Numbered from the stretch's first letter, positions 40,608 to 54,364 are shown. The stretch is DNA of 64,000 bases from Todiramphus chloris collaris (GCA_025345505.1 JANVCC010000076.1:10565156-10629155), one strand, 5' to 3'. Program-made: numbers and translations. The notes: a model not told the origin generated them from the letters alone.

Positions 40608-41262
40608 TAAGTTTCAGTTACCATACTGAAAATATGGTGCTTTTAGGGAAAAATCCCTGCCTAGCAGCTATGAAGCAGTGTCTCAGCACACAGCCACACT
40701 TCTTTTCCTTCCTCTTTTTCTCACCTTCTCCTTCTAACCACAGCAATGAGAGAATATCCTATATGGGAAAGTATAGCCACTTACTGTAAGGACCCACAGT
40801 GCACACAGGTCATAAGTGATTTCCCCCCTGAATTGATAGCTCTCCAGGAGAAGAGCACTCATCTACCATCTTGCAGCACTACAGGCAAACAAGAGTGGGC
40901 AGATTCTTGAGATAGAGCTACTTTTTCCCTGCCAGTGACAAGGAACAGGCTTCCCTGCATAGCTCAAAATGATTTCAAGAGAAAAAGATCCATGAAAGGC
41001 AAGACCTACTGGGTAATTAGACCAACAATTTCTAGAACACTGCTGAGAGTTCTCATCCAGCTCCCTGAGGATAACACATTTGAAAAGGAATCACTTAAAA
41101 TACCCATCTTTTAGATTTGCAGAGAATATCAGCAATGCAAACACAGAAGTATTACTCTCCCCATTCTTAGACAAGTATTGGATTTAATATATGAATATAT
41201 ATATTTTAAATATCTGTGTCTGCTGTTTCCATTCCTCTAGTTTTATCATTATTGCTTTTAAA

Positions 41263-41319
41263 TGTGGTTTGTTTGGGTTTTTTTTCCTTAGCATATAAGG
41301 AAAAAAAACCCAAACCACA
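41263..41319. repeat. Foldback inverted repeat (24-bp stem, 5-nt loop)
   Basis: The left arm 41263-41290 ends GGGTTTTTTTTCCTTA and the right arm 41296-41319 starts TAAGGAAAAAAAACCC. Sixteen pairs next to the loop and eight outer pairs (TGTGGTTT/AAACCACA) are perfect, separated by a 4-base bulge (GTTT) in the left arm. The loop is GCATA. Confidence 0.9.
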
Positions 41320-42800
41320 ACAAACAATTGCCTTTTACCTACTGGCAACTGGAAAAGATGTTCACATAAGATTTTTTTGCTGTGATTGATAACTATTAAG
41401 CAGAATTTGCACAGCTCCCTTCAAAGGAAAGGTTAATTTTTCTGTGTGGTGTCATTGAAAAGAAATCCTTCACTTCCAGGGCAATGGACTAACCAACAAA
41501 GCTAGGTAAGAAATAGAGTATCAATAAGAAAATAACATCTTTTCATTCAGGTCTGCTTTGCCCCATATTTTTATAATACATAACTACAACAAAAGCTTAA
41601 GTTACTCTGCAACTGCAAAAGGGACACCCAGGTTTTTGCATTGTTTTGCTAACTGGCAGCAGTCTCTCAGCAACATCTTATCAGTTCAGTTTCAGCACAG
41701 AATTTCTTTACCAGGTGAGATTTATGCTGCAGGCAGAAAATAGATGAAATCTCTGCATTCATTCCTGCAACAGCCCAGCCACAGCAGGAAGTCCTTCCTG
41801 CAGAAGGACATTCAGACTGACCACACATTGAATCAGGACTGCTCTTGACTGGGCTGTTCAACAGTAGATGTAAAACAAGATGTCAAGGCAGCCTACCCTG
41901 TCTCACACTTGGGAACTAGAGACCCTACCGTTCCAATGAAGTTGCAGAAGGAGTTCAGGGAGATAAGAACACACACCAACCTTCTTACAACTTTGAGCAT
42001 GTCACTGACTTCAAAGGAAAGTAATATTTAGCTACAGGAGTAATTGTGCTCTGTCCTCTAAGAAAAGTGTATTAGAGTAGTAATTATTGTTATTATTACA
42101 ATTATAAAGTAGCAAGAGTAATATGACCATCCAAAAATGGCTTTTATAAAAATAAGAGTAAAGGTCAGAATGTATTAAAAACTAAGATTCAAATGGAGTG
42201 AGTTCTCAGCTATTTACAGGGAAGGTTCTCAAGGCTCTGCCTTCCTTCTACACTGTGGGTAGCAACACAGCTTCTGAAGCTAAGTGCATGTTTTACTGAG
42301 TCCAGCTCTCTGCACAGATCTATTCAAAATATTTTCAGAAATTAATAGCCAAATTTCCCTGGATTTGATGCCAACTCATATTTGGGTTTTGTTATTTCTG
42401 CTCTTTCCCGTATTACCTTCCCACAAGCAAAAATAGACCGTGTACAGAAACTTAAGGAATTCTGCACAGAATCAGTCTTTTGTCATGGGAAAAGTCTGCT
42501 TCAGGGGTGGCAGTGGTAGGTGTGAGGATCTGAGATATTAAAAAGTACCAATATGCATCACAGGGTTTTTTCTGATGTCTTCATAACAGTCATACTGACA
42601 AGGTTCTCCACCTACAGTCATCCTAGGCTTATTCCCCAGAACAGCTACCAGACTTGTCAGCCACCTAAGTCATCTGGCTTGGCTTATGTCAGACACATAA
42701 GCGTAGCAAGAGGTGATGGTTTTGTTAGAAGATGGCAATCATATGGATGAAAGTTCCTAGTAACGCTGCAACTCCACAAGTTTACTACTTGTCTAAGGAT

Positions 42801-42898
42801 AGAGCTACTTCTCTGCCCAAACTGAAATAATAAACTGAATTCTGAATCTAGAGCTACTTCTCTGCCCAAACTGAAATAATAAGCTGAATTCTGAATCT
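42801..42898. repeat. Tandem duplication of a 49-bp unit
   Basis: Two head-to-tail copies, 42801-42849 and 42850-42898, starting AGAGCTACTTCTCTGCCCAA. I count one difference between them (TAAACTG versus TAAGCTG). Near-identity suggests a young slippage duplication. Confidence 0.95.
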
Positions 42899-45716
42899 AT
42901 GCCAAAATATTCTTGCCCTTGCACAAAGTTCAACCAGACAAAAAGAATGTTGTATTCTTAAAAGGAAGCAAAACAAAATAATCTGCAAAGCACAGAAGGT
43001 GGTCCCTGATGCTCTATGGCGAATAAGCAAAGTTATGTGCTGAAATTGCTACTGAAAGAGCAGAAAACACAGGTTTCATTTCAGAATATGAGGGAATGCC
43101 CTCAAGAGTAAAGTGCTCACTTCTTAGGTGACCAAGGAAAAATACAGGACTATAGAAAGGAGACTTGTCATTCAAAAGTCTGCACCCTACAGAACAGGTG
43201 ACTATTTCAAAATATGTTCCTGTGATAGTATTTCAAAATATATGCTTGAAAATGATAACAGCATGAGTCCTCTCATCTTACTGCAGTGTGCAGTGCACTA
43301 CTGGGCCATATATAACTTCTCATGAAGCTATAGATACTTACAAAAAAGAATGTTATCTAGGAATAACAGCCTCCTGAAGATATCCAAGTACTTCTGTTTG
43401 TTTATTTTGTTTATTAAATTGTTTGTTTATTAAATGTTTCTTATGCATGAAGACATTCGTATTACCTTTCCTTGCATCTTCCAACAGGCCTCAAATCATT
43501 GCTTGTACTCTCTGCAGCGTAAAATTACATGCTCATCTTTCTCCAACACCTGAATAACGATGCTGTTCTCTATGGAATAGAACACTTCTCTCTCCTGACA
43601 ACGAGGAAGCCATCAAACACCAGTCAGTGTTTCATCTTGGCTCATTCACTGACTCTACACTGGTATCTCACCATCTTAATTTCATTCCTGGAAGATGCTT
43701 CATCTGTGAAGCACTACAGACATTTCATGGCCACAGACAACTAGCTGCAATTTATGGAAAGAAAAGACAAGCTCCTTCGTGAAGAAATAATGTATTTTTC
43801 ATGTTTCAGTCATTCTCGCCTTGAACACTATCTGAAGACAGAACATCCTTTTCCACTTGGCAGCAGTGGTTTGCTTCAGCTTTGCCTCAATTTTTAATAA
43901 GGATGGCAACACAAGGCATGGATACAAAAGAAAAATAACAGTAAACGTGTAGAAATAGAAACTGCACAACATCACAAAACCGAGCTGAACACGCTTCCAT
44001 GCGCCATCCAAGAACACTGAAGGAACCAGCACATCATTTTTACTGAAGTCCTGATAGGAAATTGTTCATAAATTTACCAAGATGGCTGGCATTGCTAGTT
44101 CACTGCCTCCTTTTAAGGGGAGATCATTCCAAGCAACTTCAGATCCACGTGCTTGACCTCAACAGCAAGCACAGGTCAAAACCAATTCTTAAGGAAAAAT
44201 GTCAGACAATTTGTGACAGCATCAGAAAGGTAAATTACCCCAAACAAATCCTTTATGCAATTACTGATGGTTAAAATGAAATCACAGGATACCTAATCCA
44301 TGCAGATACATAGGGAAGTACTAGTTCAGATGGGGATTAATACAGGTATTGTAGGAATGCTAAAGAACCTGACGGGAAGAAAAATCAGGTTAGCCTTGAA
44401 AGGCAAGCCACTGGACTAAAAGTAAAGGGGTAGTCTACTCTGTGGCTTGAATTATTTACTCCTAATACCTCAGCTCAGTGAAAATACCTTCACAGTTCAT
44501 GCAGTGGTCTGGCAGTGTTGATCACTGCATTAGACACAATAGTGTCAAGGCTGCCACTAGACTGAGTTACAACACTAAACACTCATTATCAACACCACCA
44601 AACCCTACAAAACTGTCACAGAAAAGGGGAGACAAGTAATCCAGAACAATCAACATCCACATTGCCTGTCCCCATGGGAGGAACTTAATCAGTCCAGACA
44701 AGATTAAGGCATTCAGCTCCAAGGGTCATTACTGTAACATTCATTTTCTTTCCAACAGTGCAACCTGCCAGGAAGCCTTTTGTATATCACAATTCTGTAT
44801 TAGTCCTCACATCTTTTGCATGTTTATACTTCAGAGTCACCTTCTTTTTTCCTTACTGGACTTAATCATTTGACTGTTCAACTCACTGCAATAGCACTAT
44901 GCCATTAACTCTGTGACTTATTTGCACATACTTTTAGAAGACCTAAGCACCATTCATAGCATGCTCTCACAAATTTTGGTGAACATTCAAGCTCAGAAAG
45001 TGAGGTGAGGCATTTTGTATGCTCTGCTACTTTGACTCAAGGCCACTTACCTGTCTTTACTTCACAGCCATGTTTAAGCCTCACTCTAAACTGTTGAGGA
45101 GACAGAGGACTGGAAGATCTCTGCATGCTAAGAGTCCCTGCTGCCACTGGAGCTAATAACCCTAGAATGACCATAAATACCCTTAGACTGGAAATTGTTA
45201 GGCTCATAGCTAGAACAGGAACGACTTCTGAAATGGACTCTCAGCAGATGCTTTGTCCTCAGTACTTCTAACATTTGTCTGCAAGAGCAGTCAGGTTATT
45301 AAGCAGACTGCATGTCATCATCATCTGTGACAACACTGGTCTTAGACAATGATACAGAAAGTTCCATGGGGTTCAGCTTCCTCTGCTTCAGTGTTAAAAT
45401 TTGTCCTGTTCCCCTGGTTTTAGTAGACTTGATCCCCAAATGTACTCTGTTCTAGCAGAATAAAATAATCCTGAAAGTCAGATTTGATGATCCTTTAGGC
45501 CACTAAAGTAATAACGAGATGACTTTAAACAAATGAATGAAATATTAATTTACTCTCTATTTACTTAAACCTTTTATCTTCAGTCTTTCAAGCTTAATTC
45601 AGCTCTTGTCACTTGAACTTTTCAAGTTTTATTTACATATTACCACTACTGAGAAACTGTAGATTATAAAATACCTATCCCGAGTCCCCAAAATAGCATC
45701 ATTACAACACACTAAA

Positions 45717-45738
45717 GCATGCTTAACTTTAAGCATGC
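45717..45738. repeat. Perfect inverted repeat, 10-bp arms
   Basis: GCATGCTTAA, then CT, then TTAAGCATGC. A short palindrome-like element with no evident function. Confidence 0.85.
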
Positions 45739-47736
45739 ACGTGAGCAGCCGTGGTGACCTTGGTATTGTCATGTCTAATGTGCTTTGTCTGCAGCTACAA
45801 AGAAGGGCTATCATGTTTCCTCACCACTAAACAAGAAAAAAAGGAAATGTCCCTTGCTCTTCAACTCAAACCTGCACTGGAATGAATTCCAGCCTGCCGC
45901 CTGGCACTGTGCTGCCAAGCTCCACTGCAAACACACACCTATTTCCATATACGTCAGATTATGTCTTTCAAGGAAGACAAAAATACCTGCCTATAGCATC
46001 TCCAGACCTCTTTTTGCATTACTCTTACTGCCTTTTTCAGAATGTGGAAACCAAGTCCGCATACTGCTTCATTAATCTCAACTCATGTCATCTTGCCTTT
46101 TCATCAAGGCTGACTGAGCAGCACAAACCCCAAGTAAAAGACACCATCAATTGCTCTACCTGGGGTCATTATCACATCCAGCTTGTCCTCCTAAAACGGT
46201 TCACGGGTGCATTGCATAATGGTGGGGCAGCACAGCAACAACAGAGTTACCAGTCTAGAGCACTTGGCACTCGGCAGGAACAGTAAGCAACTGGGAGTAC
46301 TGAATTATGAAACTCTGGCCTCTCTCTGCATTACCTGGAGTGCCAAATATTCAAGTCAGGTAAGCTAGAAGAAGCACTTGTTTCCACTTCCACATGATGC
46401 AGACTCGATTCTGTCAGGCAGTTTCACTCCTAGCCTGTCCTTGTTTGCCCAACAGGAAGAGGTGTGCTTTGACCCTCTGGAGACCGCAGGAGGAGGAGGG
46501 AAACAGGAATAAAAATGTAAGGACTTCTTTCAGACAGTTTTTTCCAAGTACGTAGCTACCCAGAAACACAGCGAGAAAGAAGTTCTAGAGAGAAGTATAA
46601 CAGGAAGGGAAAAGAAAACAGGCTGGTCCAGGACAAAAGAAAGAAGGGTTACAAACATTATTACTTTAATACTGAGAGACACATTAAGAATCTTTCAGGT
46701 GAATTAAGGTGTACAAATATTTCTTTGGTGTACAGCAAACTCTGCTGAACACCATCAGCATATACACAAAAGGAAATATTAAAAAGTGGTGACTTTGCAT
46801 CCAAATCCATTTCAAACACTTAAGACATCCTGGACTACTAATGAAACACTGGCCACTGCCAAGCACATTGTTACAGGTAGAGTTCTATCTACCTTCACCA
46901 ACAGGAAGATTCTGCTCAAGGCAGTCATTCTCTCACAAGAGCATACCTGAGAAGCTGGACTTTAAAAGTCCAGCTACTGATGGACAGCTATGATCCATAC
47001 AAGCATACACTCATTCACAATGACAGCATCACAAGGTGAACATATGCAGAATCTGGTGACATTCCTCAACATCTTCACCCCTCTAAACAAGATTTCTTGT
47101 ACCTGCAAAGACTGGAGGAGTAAGAGCAATGGCAGTATTGCAACCTGCAGCACACACCTGTGTTTATGCAATACACAAATGCCAGCACATCCATACTGAT
47201 GCCATTCTTCAATTTGTTCAAAAAGCTTTGATTGTTTCAGTAACAGACTAGCATTAAAAATAACATGTCAGGATCAAAAGAATTGGGGATGATAAACCAA
47301 GCATTAACAGAATGAAAAGGAATGTAATTGAAAAAAAAGTTAATCCTGCAAGAATAAAGTAACTTTGGCCATGCACAGAAACATCTCTCTATTCCTGCCA
47401 ATCCATCAAACTACTGTAAAAGTCTGGGTTAGCTCAACGACCTGGAAGAGTTTAATCAGAGGGCTGCAACTGGACTGGCTGACAAAGGTGCTTCTGATGC
47501 TTATGTAAATGCACCAGAATTCAGAAGTGTTTTATCCTACATCTAGAAAGCTTTCAAAGTAATCTTCATAATCCTGACTTACTGTAGTTTTGTGCATGTA
47601 CTGTAGCAGTCTTGGAGTTCACCACATGATTGTCTTGGAGAAAATCTACAAAAGGATATACTCCAGACCCTGACACTTACTGCACTTAGTGGGTGCTGAG
47701 TCCACAGGACTGGACCAGACTAGAGTTAAACTGGAT

Positions 47737-47882
47737 TAAAAACCAGACAATCAACCAACACCAAACCAAAACAGAAACAACAAACAAGCAAGAAAACAAA
47801 ACATCCCAAACAAACAAAAAATCCAACCAAAAAAAAACCAAAAAAAAACAAAAAAAAAAAAACCCCAAAACAAACCAAAACC
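47737..47882. repeat. A/C-rich low-complexity tract
   Basis: About 145 bases composed almost wholly of A and C on the plus strand (CAAA, CCAAA, ACAAAC), ending in long A-runs. The open frames reported on either strand across it are low-complexity and not genes. Confidence 0.9.
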
Positions 47883-49517
47883 AGCTTTAAAAAATGATAT
47901 AGAGTTGTTGACAGGACAGTCAGCAAAAGCTTCTATGGCTTTGAACCTCCAAAGCAGGGAACTGAACCCGACTGTTGTCTATTTGACAATATATGAATTT
48001 GGTCTCCTGACAACCTAACTTGAAAAAAGGCAAATATAACAAAAGAGGAAATGGAAAGAAGATGAAGGGCAAAGGAACATCAATGAGGGAACAAGTACAG
48101 AATCTTAATGGGAAAAAAAATGACCATCTCTACACAGAGGAAGAACTGTCATATGAAACGTTCTGGCAAAGCAGCAATAAGACAGAAAGAGTTCTTCAGT
48201 ATTTTATTTCTCACCTTCTACCAGAAACAGAAACTACAGAAATAGCCACTTTACTAGGAGTGGAGGCAGAAACAATTTCACCACTACATGGAAGGGATGG
48301 ATGCTATTATCTGCTCAAGGTCATCTCTTCTGACACGCACAAAATGGCCAACAGCAAAGCATGTCAAGGGACTGTTCCCAAGCTGTCTCAAGAAACTTAA
48401 CCTTTATCCCAAGTTCTTCCATAGTATACTTGCACTCAGCACAGAAGTCTGACAGTATTTAGCTGCCTTTCCCAGTACGGTTCAATGTTTTCCTGGAGTA
48501 ACGACTACGAAAGTGATGTTTCAAAATGCTGACTTCAGCACTTGGAAATGAAAAACCTGGGATAAAGGCAAGAAGCCTTGGCATTGCAATAGCCTTTGTC
48601 AATACCATATTTACAAGGCCTGGTTGCTTAGAGTTGATGCTTCCCAGCCTACCTTTTACTCATGCTGTATCTGAAATAAAAGTTCAAATCCCACAATCTC
48701 CCATTCGCCAACTGACTTTCTGCCCCAGACCTGACTTCCTCTACCACAACTTTGAAGCTCCAGTTAATGCCAGGGGAAATAAAAAATGGAAAAAAAGCCC
48801 AAACAAAAAACCACCACACAACCTGGAGAGATGGGCCCAGGTTGTCTGTGCAACTTCAGATGTGAACATGCTCAGAAATATGAGATTTCACTGCTGTTAT
48901 TTTTGCAATTTTCCTGCCTGCCCACCCCACATACGCATTTTCCTAAGACTCTGAGTTTGGTTTGATTAAAACAAAGCTACAGGCAAGCAAAGTTTTAATC
49001 ATGTACTTTCCCACCAGCAGTTTACACGTGCTGTCCAGAGCAGAGGTATAACAAGAAGGAGCAGTCTTGGATAAGTGCTACCAAATGCTGTGATTCACCA
49101 AACATCATTTGCAGCATTTGGTGTTTTTCCTTGATAAGTGGAGAAATCAAGAAATGACAAAAAATATCAGCTTAATTTTTTCAAGAGAGAAGCTGCTAGC
49201 TGATGTCAGGAAAGAAATGCAAAGAAATGCAACTAAAACCTACACAGTTTATGCAACGGTAACTTCAAGTTAATTGCTTTCTTCATAGCAACTGAATATC
49301 CCTCAGACAAAAGCATTTTTGGATTTTTAAAGTCACCGTCATTAACTGTTTTATTGCTCAAAGCACTTCACTAAAGATCACTAAACTCTGTATGCTCTAC
49401 CTACATTGAATGACTGCATATTTTTGAATAGGTCTTTCGCAACTCATGGCCAAGCTAAAGCATTCCAGTATTAGTTGGTTTCAAAAGTTTGGTAAATACT
49501 ATTTAGACTGAAAGCCT

Positions 49518-49541
49518 GTTGATGTGCACTTGCACATCAAC
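49518..49541. repeat. Perfect inverted repeat, 11-bp arms
   Basis: GTTGATGTGCA, then CT, then TGCACATCAAC. It abuts the start of the CR1 3' fragment at 49541. Confidence 0.88.
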
Positions 49542-49644
49542 TGGATATGGTCCTGGACAATCTGCTCCAGCTGCCCCTGCAGGTGGCTTGGACTAGACCA
49601 TATGCAGAGGTAGCTTTTCACCTGAGAGTTTCTGTGATTCTGTC
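49541..49644 (+). mobile_element. CR1 LINE 3'-terminal fragment, ~100 bp
   Basis: Reads GGTCCTGGACAATCTGCTCC, then GGTGGCTTGGACTAGACC, and ends TTTCTGTGATTCTGTC. This is the CR1 3' end with its characteristic short terminal ATTCTGTG-type repeat. It is strongly 5'-truncated, as most CR1 copies are, and antisense to TNKS. Confidence 0.85.
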
Positions 49645-52149
49645 ACCAAACCAGTTTTTAGAGCTCAGGTGTCCAAACTGTAATATACAAAATGGACATA
49701 AATCCATTAACTTTGATAGTAGGCTTAAAAAAATGTTAATAAATGAATCTCAGACATTTCTAGGTCTCAGGTAGTTTAATTTCTCTGTTAAATCCAAAGT
49801 CAAGTGACAAACAAAAACAGAAATGAGATCAAGAACTGATGAACTAAATCATTTCAGCATTTCTTTTTAAGCAAACTTGTCTGAATGGACCCATAGTAAA
49901 TTCCAATTTCAACAGCACGGCCTGACAACATTTCCATGCTTTAACTACCAACTACAGGAAACCAGGACAAACATTTATGAGACAACAATCAGAAAACACG
50001 GTAAGAACACTGCAGTAACAAGAGTGACAGGTTCAACCGGAGAAGACATTTTTCAGAAATCTCTCAAAATGTACCTTTGTAGGTCAGGCAGCATATACCA
50101 ACAAGAATCTGATACAGCAGTCTCATGCCAAATAATGTCTTTTACATGGTGTTTTCAGAAGGACCAGTTTGTGCAAGAGTTACCTCACCTAAGTCTGGTT
50201 AAATAAAACTGACTACAACTGTCTTGTAGCAAGTATTCAAACTGACTGGCTGTCCACCTGACCTGCAGCAAGGCTAAAATTTCTATACCAAGGAGAGACA
50301 AAATCCCACCCTGTGCAAATCTTCCTAGACTTAAAACCTTGGAGTACCTTTGAAGCAAGCTTCCCGGACTGAATACAGGATGCCTAGACTACTATTAACA
50401 CAGGGAAAAGGAGGAGTCACCTCCTGGTCACAGCATACCATTCCGCAGAAAGAAGTGCAAGATACACTGGCACAGAAGAAAAACCACAAACCACAACTCT
50501 AAGCCCTGGGAACCAGACCTGGAAAAAAAATTCTCTTTCAGCAGTCTTGATATCCAAGGAACTTCAGAGGACAACTTTCTTCTCAGGCAGGGATGGATTT
50601 TGACACCCTAGTAACTAGATACTAACTGGTCCCACCTCCACTGAAAATACACTGGTCTCTGTCTCCTGCAGTAGGGTTCTCACACCAGGAACAGCCACAG
50701 GCCCTCTGTGCTTTCTGCACCACGTTATCAATGGCTCTGTAGAGACACTTCAAGATCTGTCTCCAACTAATCCTAAAAACCAGAATGGACATGGAAAAGT
50801 CACAATGACACATGGGAAACTATGCACTTCCTAGGCATCTCCCATTGATAAAGAGGGAGTAGAGGAACAGTTTAGAATTATACTTTTACTTTCTAAATGA
50901 TTATTCTGGCTGTTATGCTAAAATCCAAAACTTATTAGCTAAAGTACCAGCTCTGAAGCCTTTGGAAAAGGTTAAGAGACTTACTGGGACAGGAAGAATG
51001 CCAGGAAATAAAATTTCTGGTAAGTAGTCACACAGCATGACATTTTCCTTACCCATTAAATGGAATACTTAATGTCCTCAGTTTTATTTATATTTGCTCT
51101 TTAAAGAGAGTATCTACTACTCCATAAAGTAGAAAATATTATCTTAATTAGCATAAAAATTTGTGTTTAACATTATCTAGGTTCTTCTTTAGATAAATAT
51201 TAACTGTCACTGCTGCAACATCAAGTGAAATCCAGGTACATTTTTTAAATGCTTACCTGACTTGTAGCTGGCACCATAAAGCTTGGAATGCAACAGAAAT
51301 CAGTAAAATTCACAGCAGTCAACTATACCAAAAGCTGTATTTGCCCTTCATCAGCACTAAAGAATTACTATTACATTCTGCATTTATGTCATCTTTGAGC
51401 AGCTGAAAGATCATGCTGCTTATAATGGTTCAGATGTTGTCTTCAATTACAGCTACAGTGGCACAGATTTTGTCTTTAGGTACAGCTAAAATTCTAAAGA
51501 AAATCTGATGAATTACAGTAGAAGTGAGATATTTAAATTTTTTAGAGTAGTATATGTTTCTTCCCAGGACAGAAAAGGCTTGAGAAAACAGTACCATTAC
51601 TCACATTCAGGAGTAATTCTTTTGAAGGCTCAAATCACAGACTGATAATCTTTCATGTCTAACCTCTGCAAGGGCAAAATATTTTCCAGGACAAGTAACA
51701 GGGTAAAACCAAAAATCTAATATCCCTGTTTTACAACAATTTCAAAAACAACCTACATGTAAAATGTGAAAAGGTAACCTGCAGTTTTGAGCCAGAGAAT
51801 GTGCACACTGTCCCCAGTTATAAGTTTTAATTCAAAGGTAGTAACTTACAAATTTGGGCTCTTTTTCAGTGAGAAAGAAGAGATGAAAATTCTAACTTAA
51901 CATGATTTCTTCAAAGAAAAGATTAAAATTATATTGCAGACAAAACTGTGTGCTGGATAGAAGCAGAATGACAATACATTCACACCACAGACCCAAAGGG
52001 CTTCGTGGTATTTGCAAAGTTAAATAACTGAGGTCAAACTCCACATGGCTGTATTTCAAATTAGCCTGATGGCACGTTATATATAATACATGGTGCACAT
52101 CACATCAATCCTTACAGCAGAGGTTCATCTCGCAAGCTGAGGTTAACGT

Positions 52150-52460
52150 CGCTTTTAAACTTGAGTCTCAGTGTGGCCAAAAGGAGGCTTCATCTGTCTG
52201 GCTGCTGGGGTGGCCTCTGAGAAAGGACCAGGGGTTGCCTTGTGCTGGACACAGCCACGTACAGCTGGCTCCAGCAGACCCACTGCCAGCCAAAGCTGAA
52301 CCCATCAGCAATGCGGGGACCCGCACTGGAGCAGTCTGTTCCTGAAGTTCCTGCACTCTCTGGAATGGACCCACACTGGAGCTGTTCTTGAAGAACATGG
52401 GAAGAACACAATTTGGAGAGGTTCATAAAGGACTGCAAACTGTGAGGACGGAACAAGTAA
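52150..52460 (+). mobile_element. Degraded bird interspersed repeat, probably LTR-class (ERV)
   Basis: A GC-richer island in AT-rich intron. It contains GGCTCCAGCAGACCCACTGC, then CTGAACCCATCAGC, GGAGCAGTCTGTTCCTGAAG and GGACCCACACTGGAGC followed by TGTTCTTGAAGAACATGGG. I recall this arrangement of repeated 'ACCCACRCTGGAGCAGTTCNTGAAG' phrases from a bird repeat that I believe is retroviral or LTR-derived. The class is from memory and both borders are approximate. It is an old, broken piece. Frames of 76 and 88 codons on the minus strand cross it and are shadows. Confidence 0.45.
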
Positions 52461-54364
52461 CGTTACTAAGGGGATGATTAACAGATCTTGGTCAATCTTT
52501 CAGATGTCCAGGAAGCTGTGAAAGAGACAAAGAACATCAACCCACAGCTTATGTGTCAAGTAAGCAAACTGAGGGTACTGGACCAATTTAAGAATTCTTA
52601 AAAAGGAGCATGCCTGGTTCTTTTAGCTTCCTTCTAACTTTAGGGTTAATAAACATCTCAAGAGTGCACTAGCTACTATAATTCCATCATTAAACAACCA
52701 TGAGACTCATTCTTCAAGCAAATGGCAATACAAAAAAAATCTACATGTCTGTTAGCACTGTGCAGGTTTTCCTCAGGTCTACACGTTTGCATCTGTTTAT
52801 GCAGAGAGACTCTTGGTTCACCATTCTGAGAAGCAGCATAGACTATATCAGTTCCTAGTTAATGTCATTATTCAAGGCAATACAAACTGTCTTTGGATTG
52901 GTCAAAACATAATCAGCTTCCTGTGCTTAATGGCTCCTTTCTCTATTTTCAGAAGCATGACGGACATTGTTTCTTTCTATCACTAATAAAAAAAACAAAG
53001 TTAACAGTTTTGTGTAAAATGGTATTTTTCTGAAATTAAGTTAGTAATACTGCCTAGCAATTCTGATTAAACCAGTCACTACTTTGCTATAAATACATGC
53101 TCATCACAGTATATACTTCATGAATTTTAGGCAAGCCCTGTATCGTTGTCTTCTGGCTTTTCAGGTCTGCCTGCTTATTCTATGGGCCAGCAAGTAAAAT
53201 GGTCTGTAGAAGGCAAAAGAGACACCTAAGTTTTAGAAGCACCTTGTCCAGAAATAAAGTTTATAAAACAGAAATGTGAAAAGAGAGTAAGGACAGGGAA
53301 CACAGGGAATAGTGTCAGGGTCCTCCTGCCACTTCTAATAAACTCAAGTCTCTGAAAACAATAAAAGCACTGCAGCAAACGGAGAAAGGTGCAGAGGGAG
53401 TGACCTGGTAACACCAACTTTGCTGCCTGTTTGCTGCTTGCTTAGAGCCAACCACTGATGTCTTCCAAGGTCTACACTTAGTTATTATGATCAAATGCTT
53501 GCAAGTACAATTACTACGGGTGTAACTTTTTAGTAACTACTGACAAGAAGAGCTTTGTAGAAACTTGCTTGAATTAACTGTATAAGTGATAATTGGGCTG
53601 AAGCTTCAATAAGGGAGGTTTCAGTTGATTTGTGGAGATCAACCATTACATCTACGGGTCAACTAAATACCAATGCCATTTTATTTTTACTTCTAAAGAC
53701 TCTGTCCAGACATAACACAGACATCATTGCCCTGCGTTCTGTAGAGCCCAGGGCATCTCTCCCACACACCCAAGCTATCCTCACTCTCTCAGCCACAGCT
53801 AGATACACTGCCATTTCCAAAGGAGTAAAGTCTGGAAATATGAAAGCAATTTTGCAAACGTCTACCTGATCGACGCGAGGGGGCTGATTTGTATTTATTT
53901 TATAAACCAGTCCCCGTCTGCTGAGATAGCTTGTGTTTCTTAGGGCCTGGATTAGCAGGAACTCTGCAACTTGCTTCTTGTGATCAGCCCTCAGAGATCA
54001 AACATAGCAGACCTAACGAGAGAACTTCTGCTGCCACAAGTCATCTCCCAAGTTGTTTAAAAGGACTAATAAATGCAACAATGAAAAATACATGAGTCAT
54101 GTGGCCCAGTAAGTTCTTAAAATTCTGGAAACACTTTTTTTCACCCAATGCAGCAGGATCTGTGGATTCTGGAGCAAAGCAGCTGAGAACAAAGAACTGA
54201 GATTATTATCCACAGAGGTAAATCTAATCTTAAAACACTTCAGAGTAATGATATATCAAGACACAGCCTGCTTTTGTTACACTGTAGGAATCACAAGAGG
54301 ATATATCCCCTTTTGTCCAAGTTTTAAGCCTGTAAGCAGTTCCAAGGAAAAGCAAAATGATGTA

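Noticed and set aside
45717-45738. 10-bp perfect inverted repeat considered as a regulatory dyad
   Set aside because: Short, isolated, and of a kind expected a few times in 64 kb. Kept only as a repeat feature.
47686-47926. Frames rich in Phe/Val/Cys (minus) or Lys/Asn/Thr/Gln (plus) suggesting a membrane or low-complexity protein
   Set aside because: They are translations of the A/C-rich simple tract at 47737-47882.
48526-48954. 142-codon plus-strand frame
   Set aside because: No recognisable domain. The Cys-rich end (CCYFCNFPACPP) has no zinc-finger spacing that I can match.
52168-52456. Two overlapping minus-strand frames of 76 and 88 codons
   Set aside because: They run antisense across the probable LTR-class repeat. 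No protein family is recognisable.
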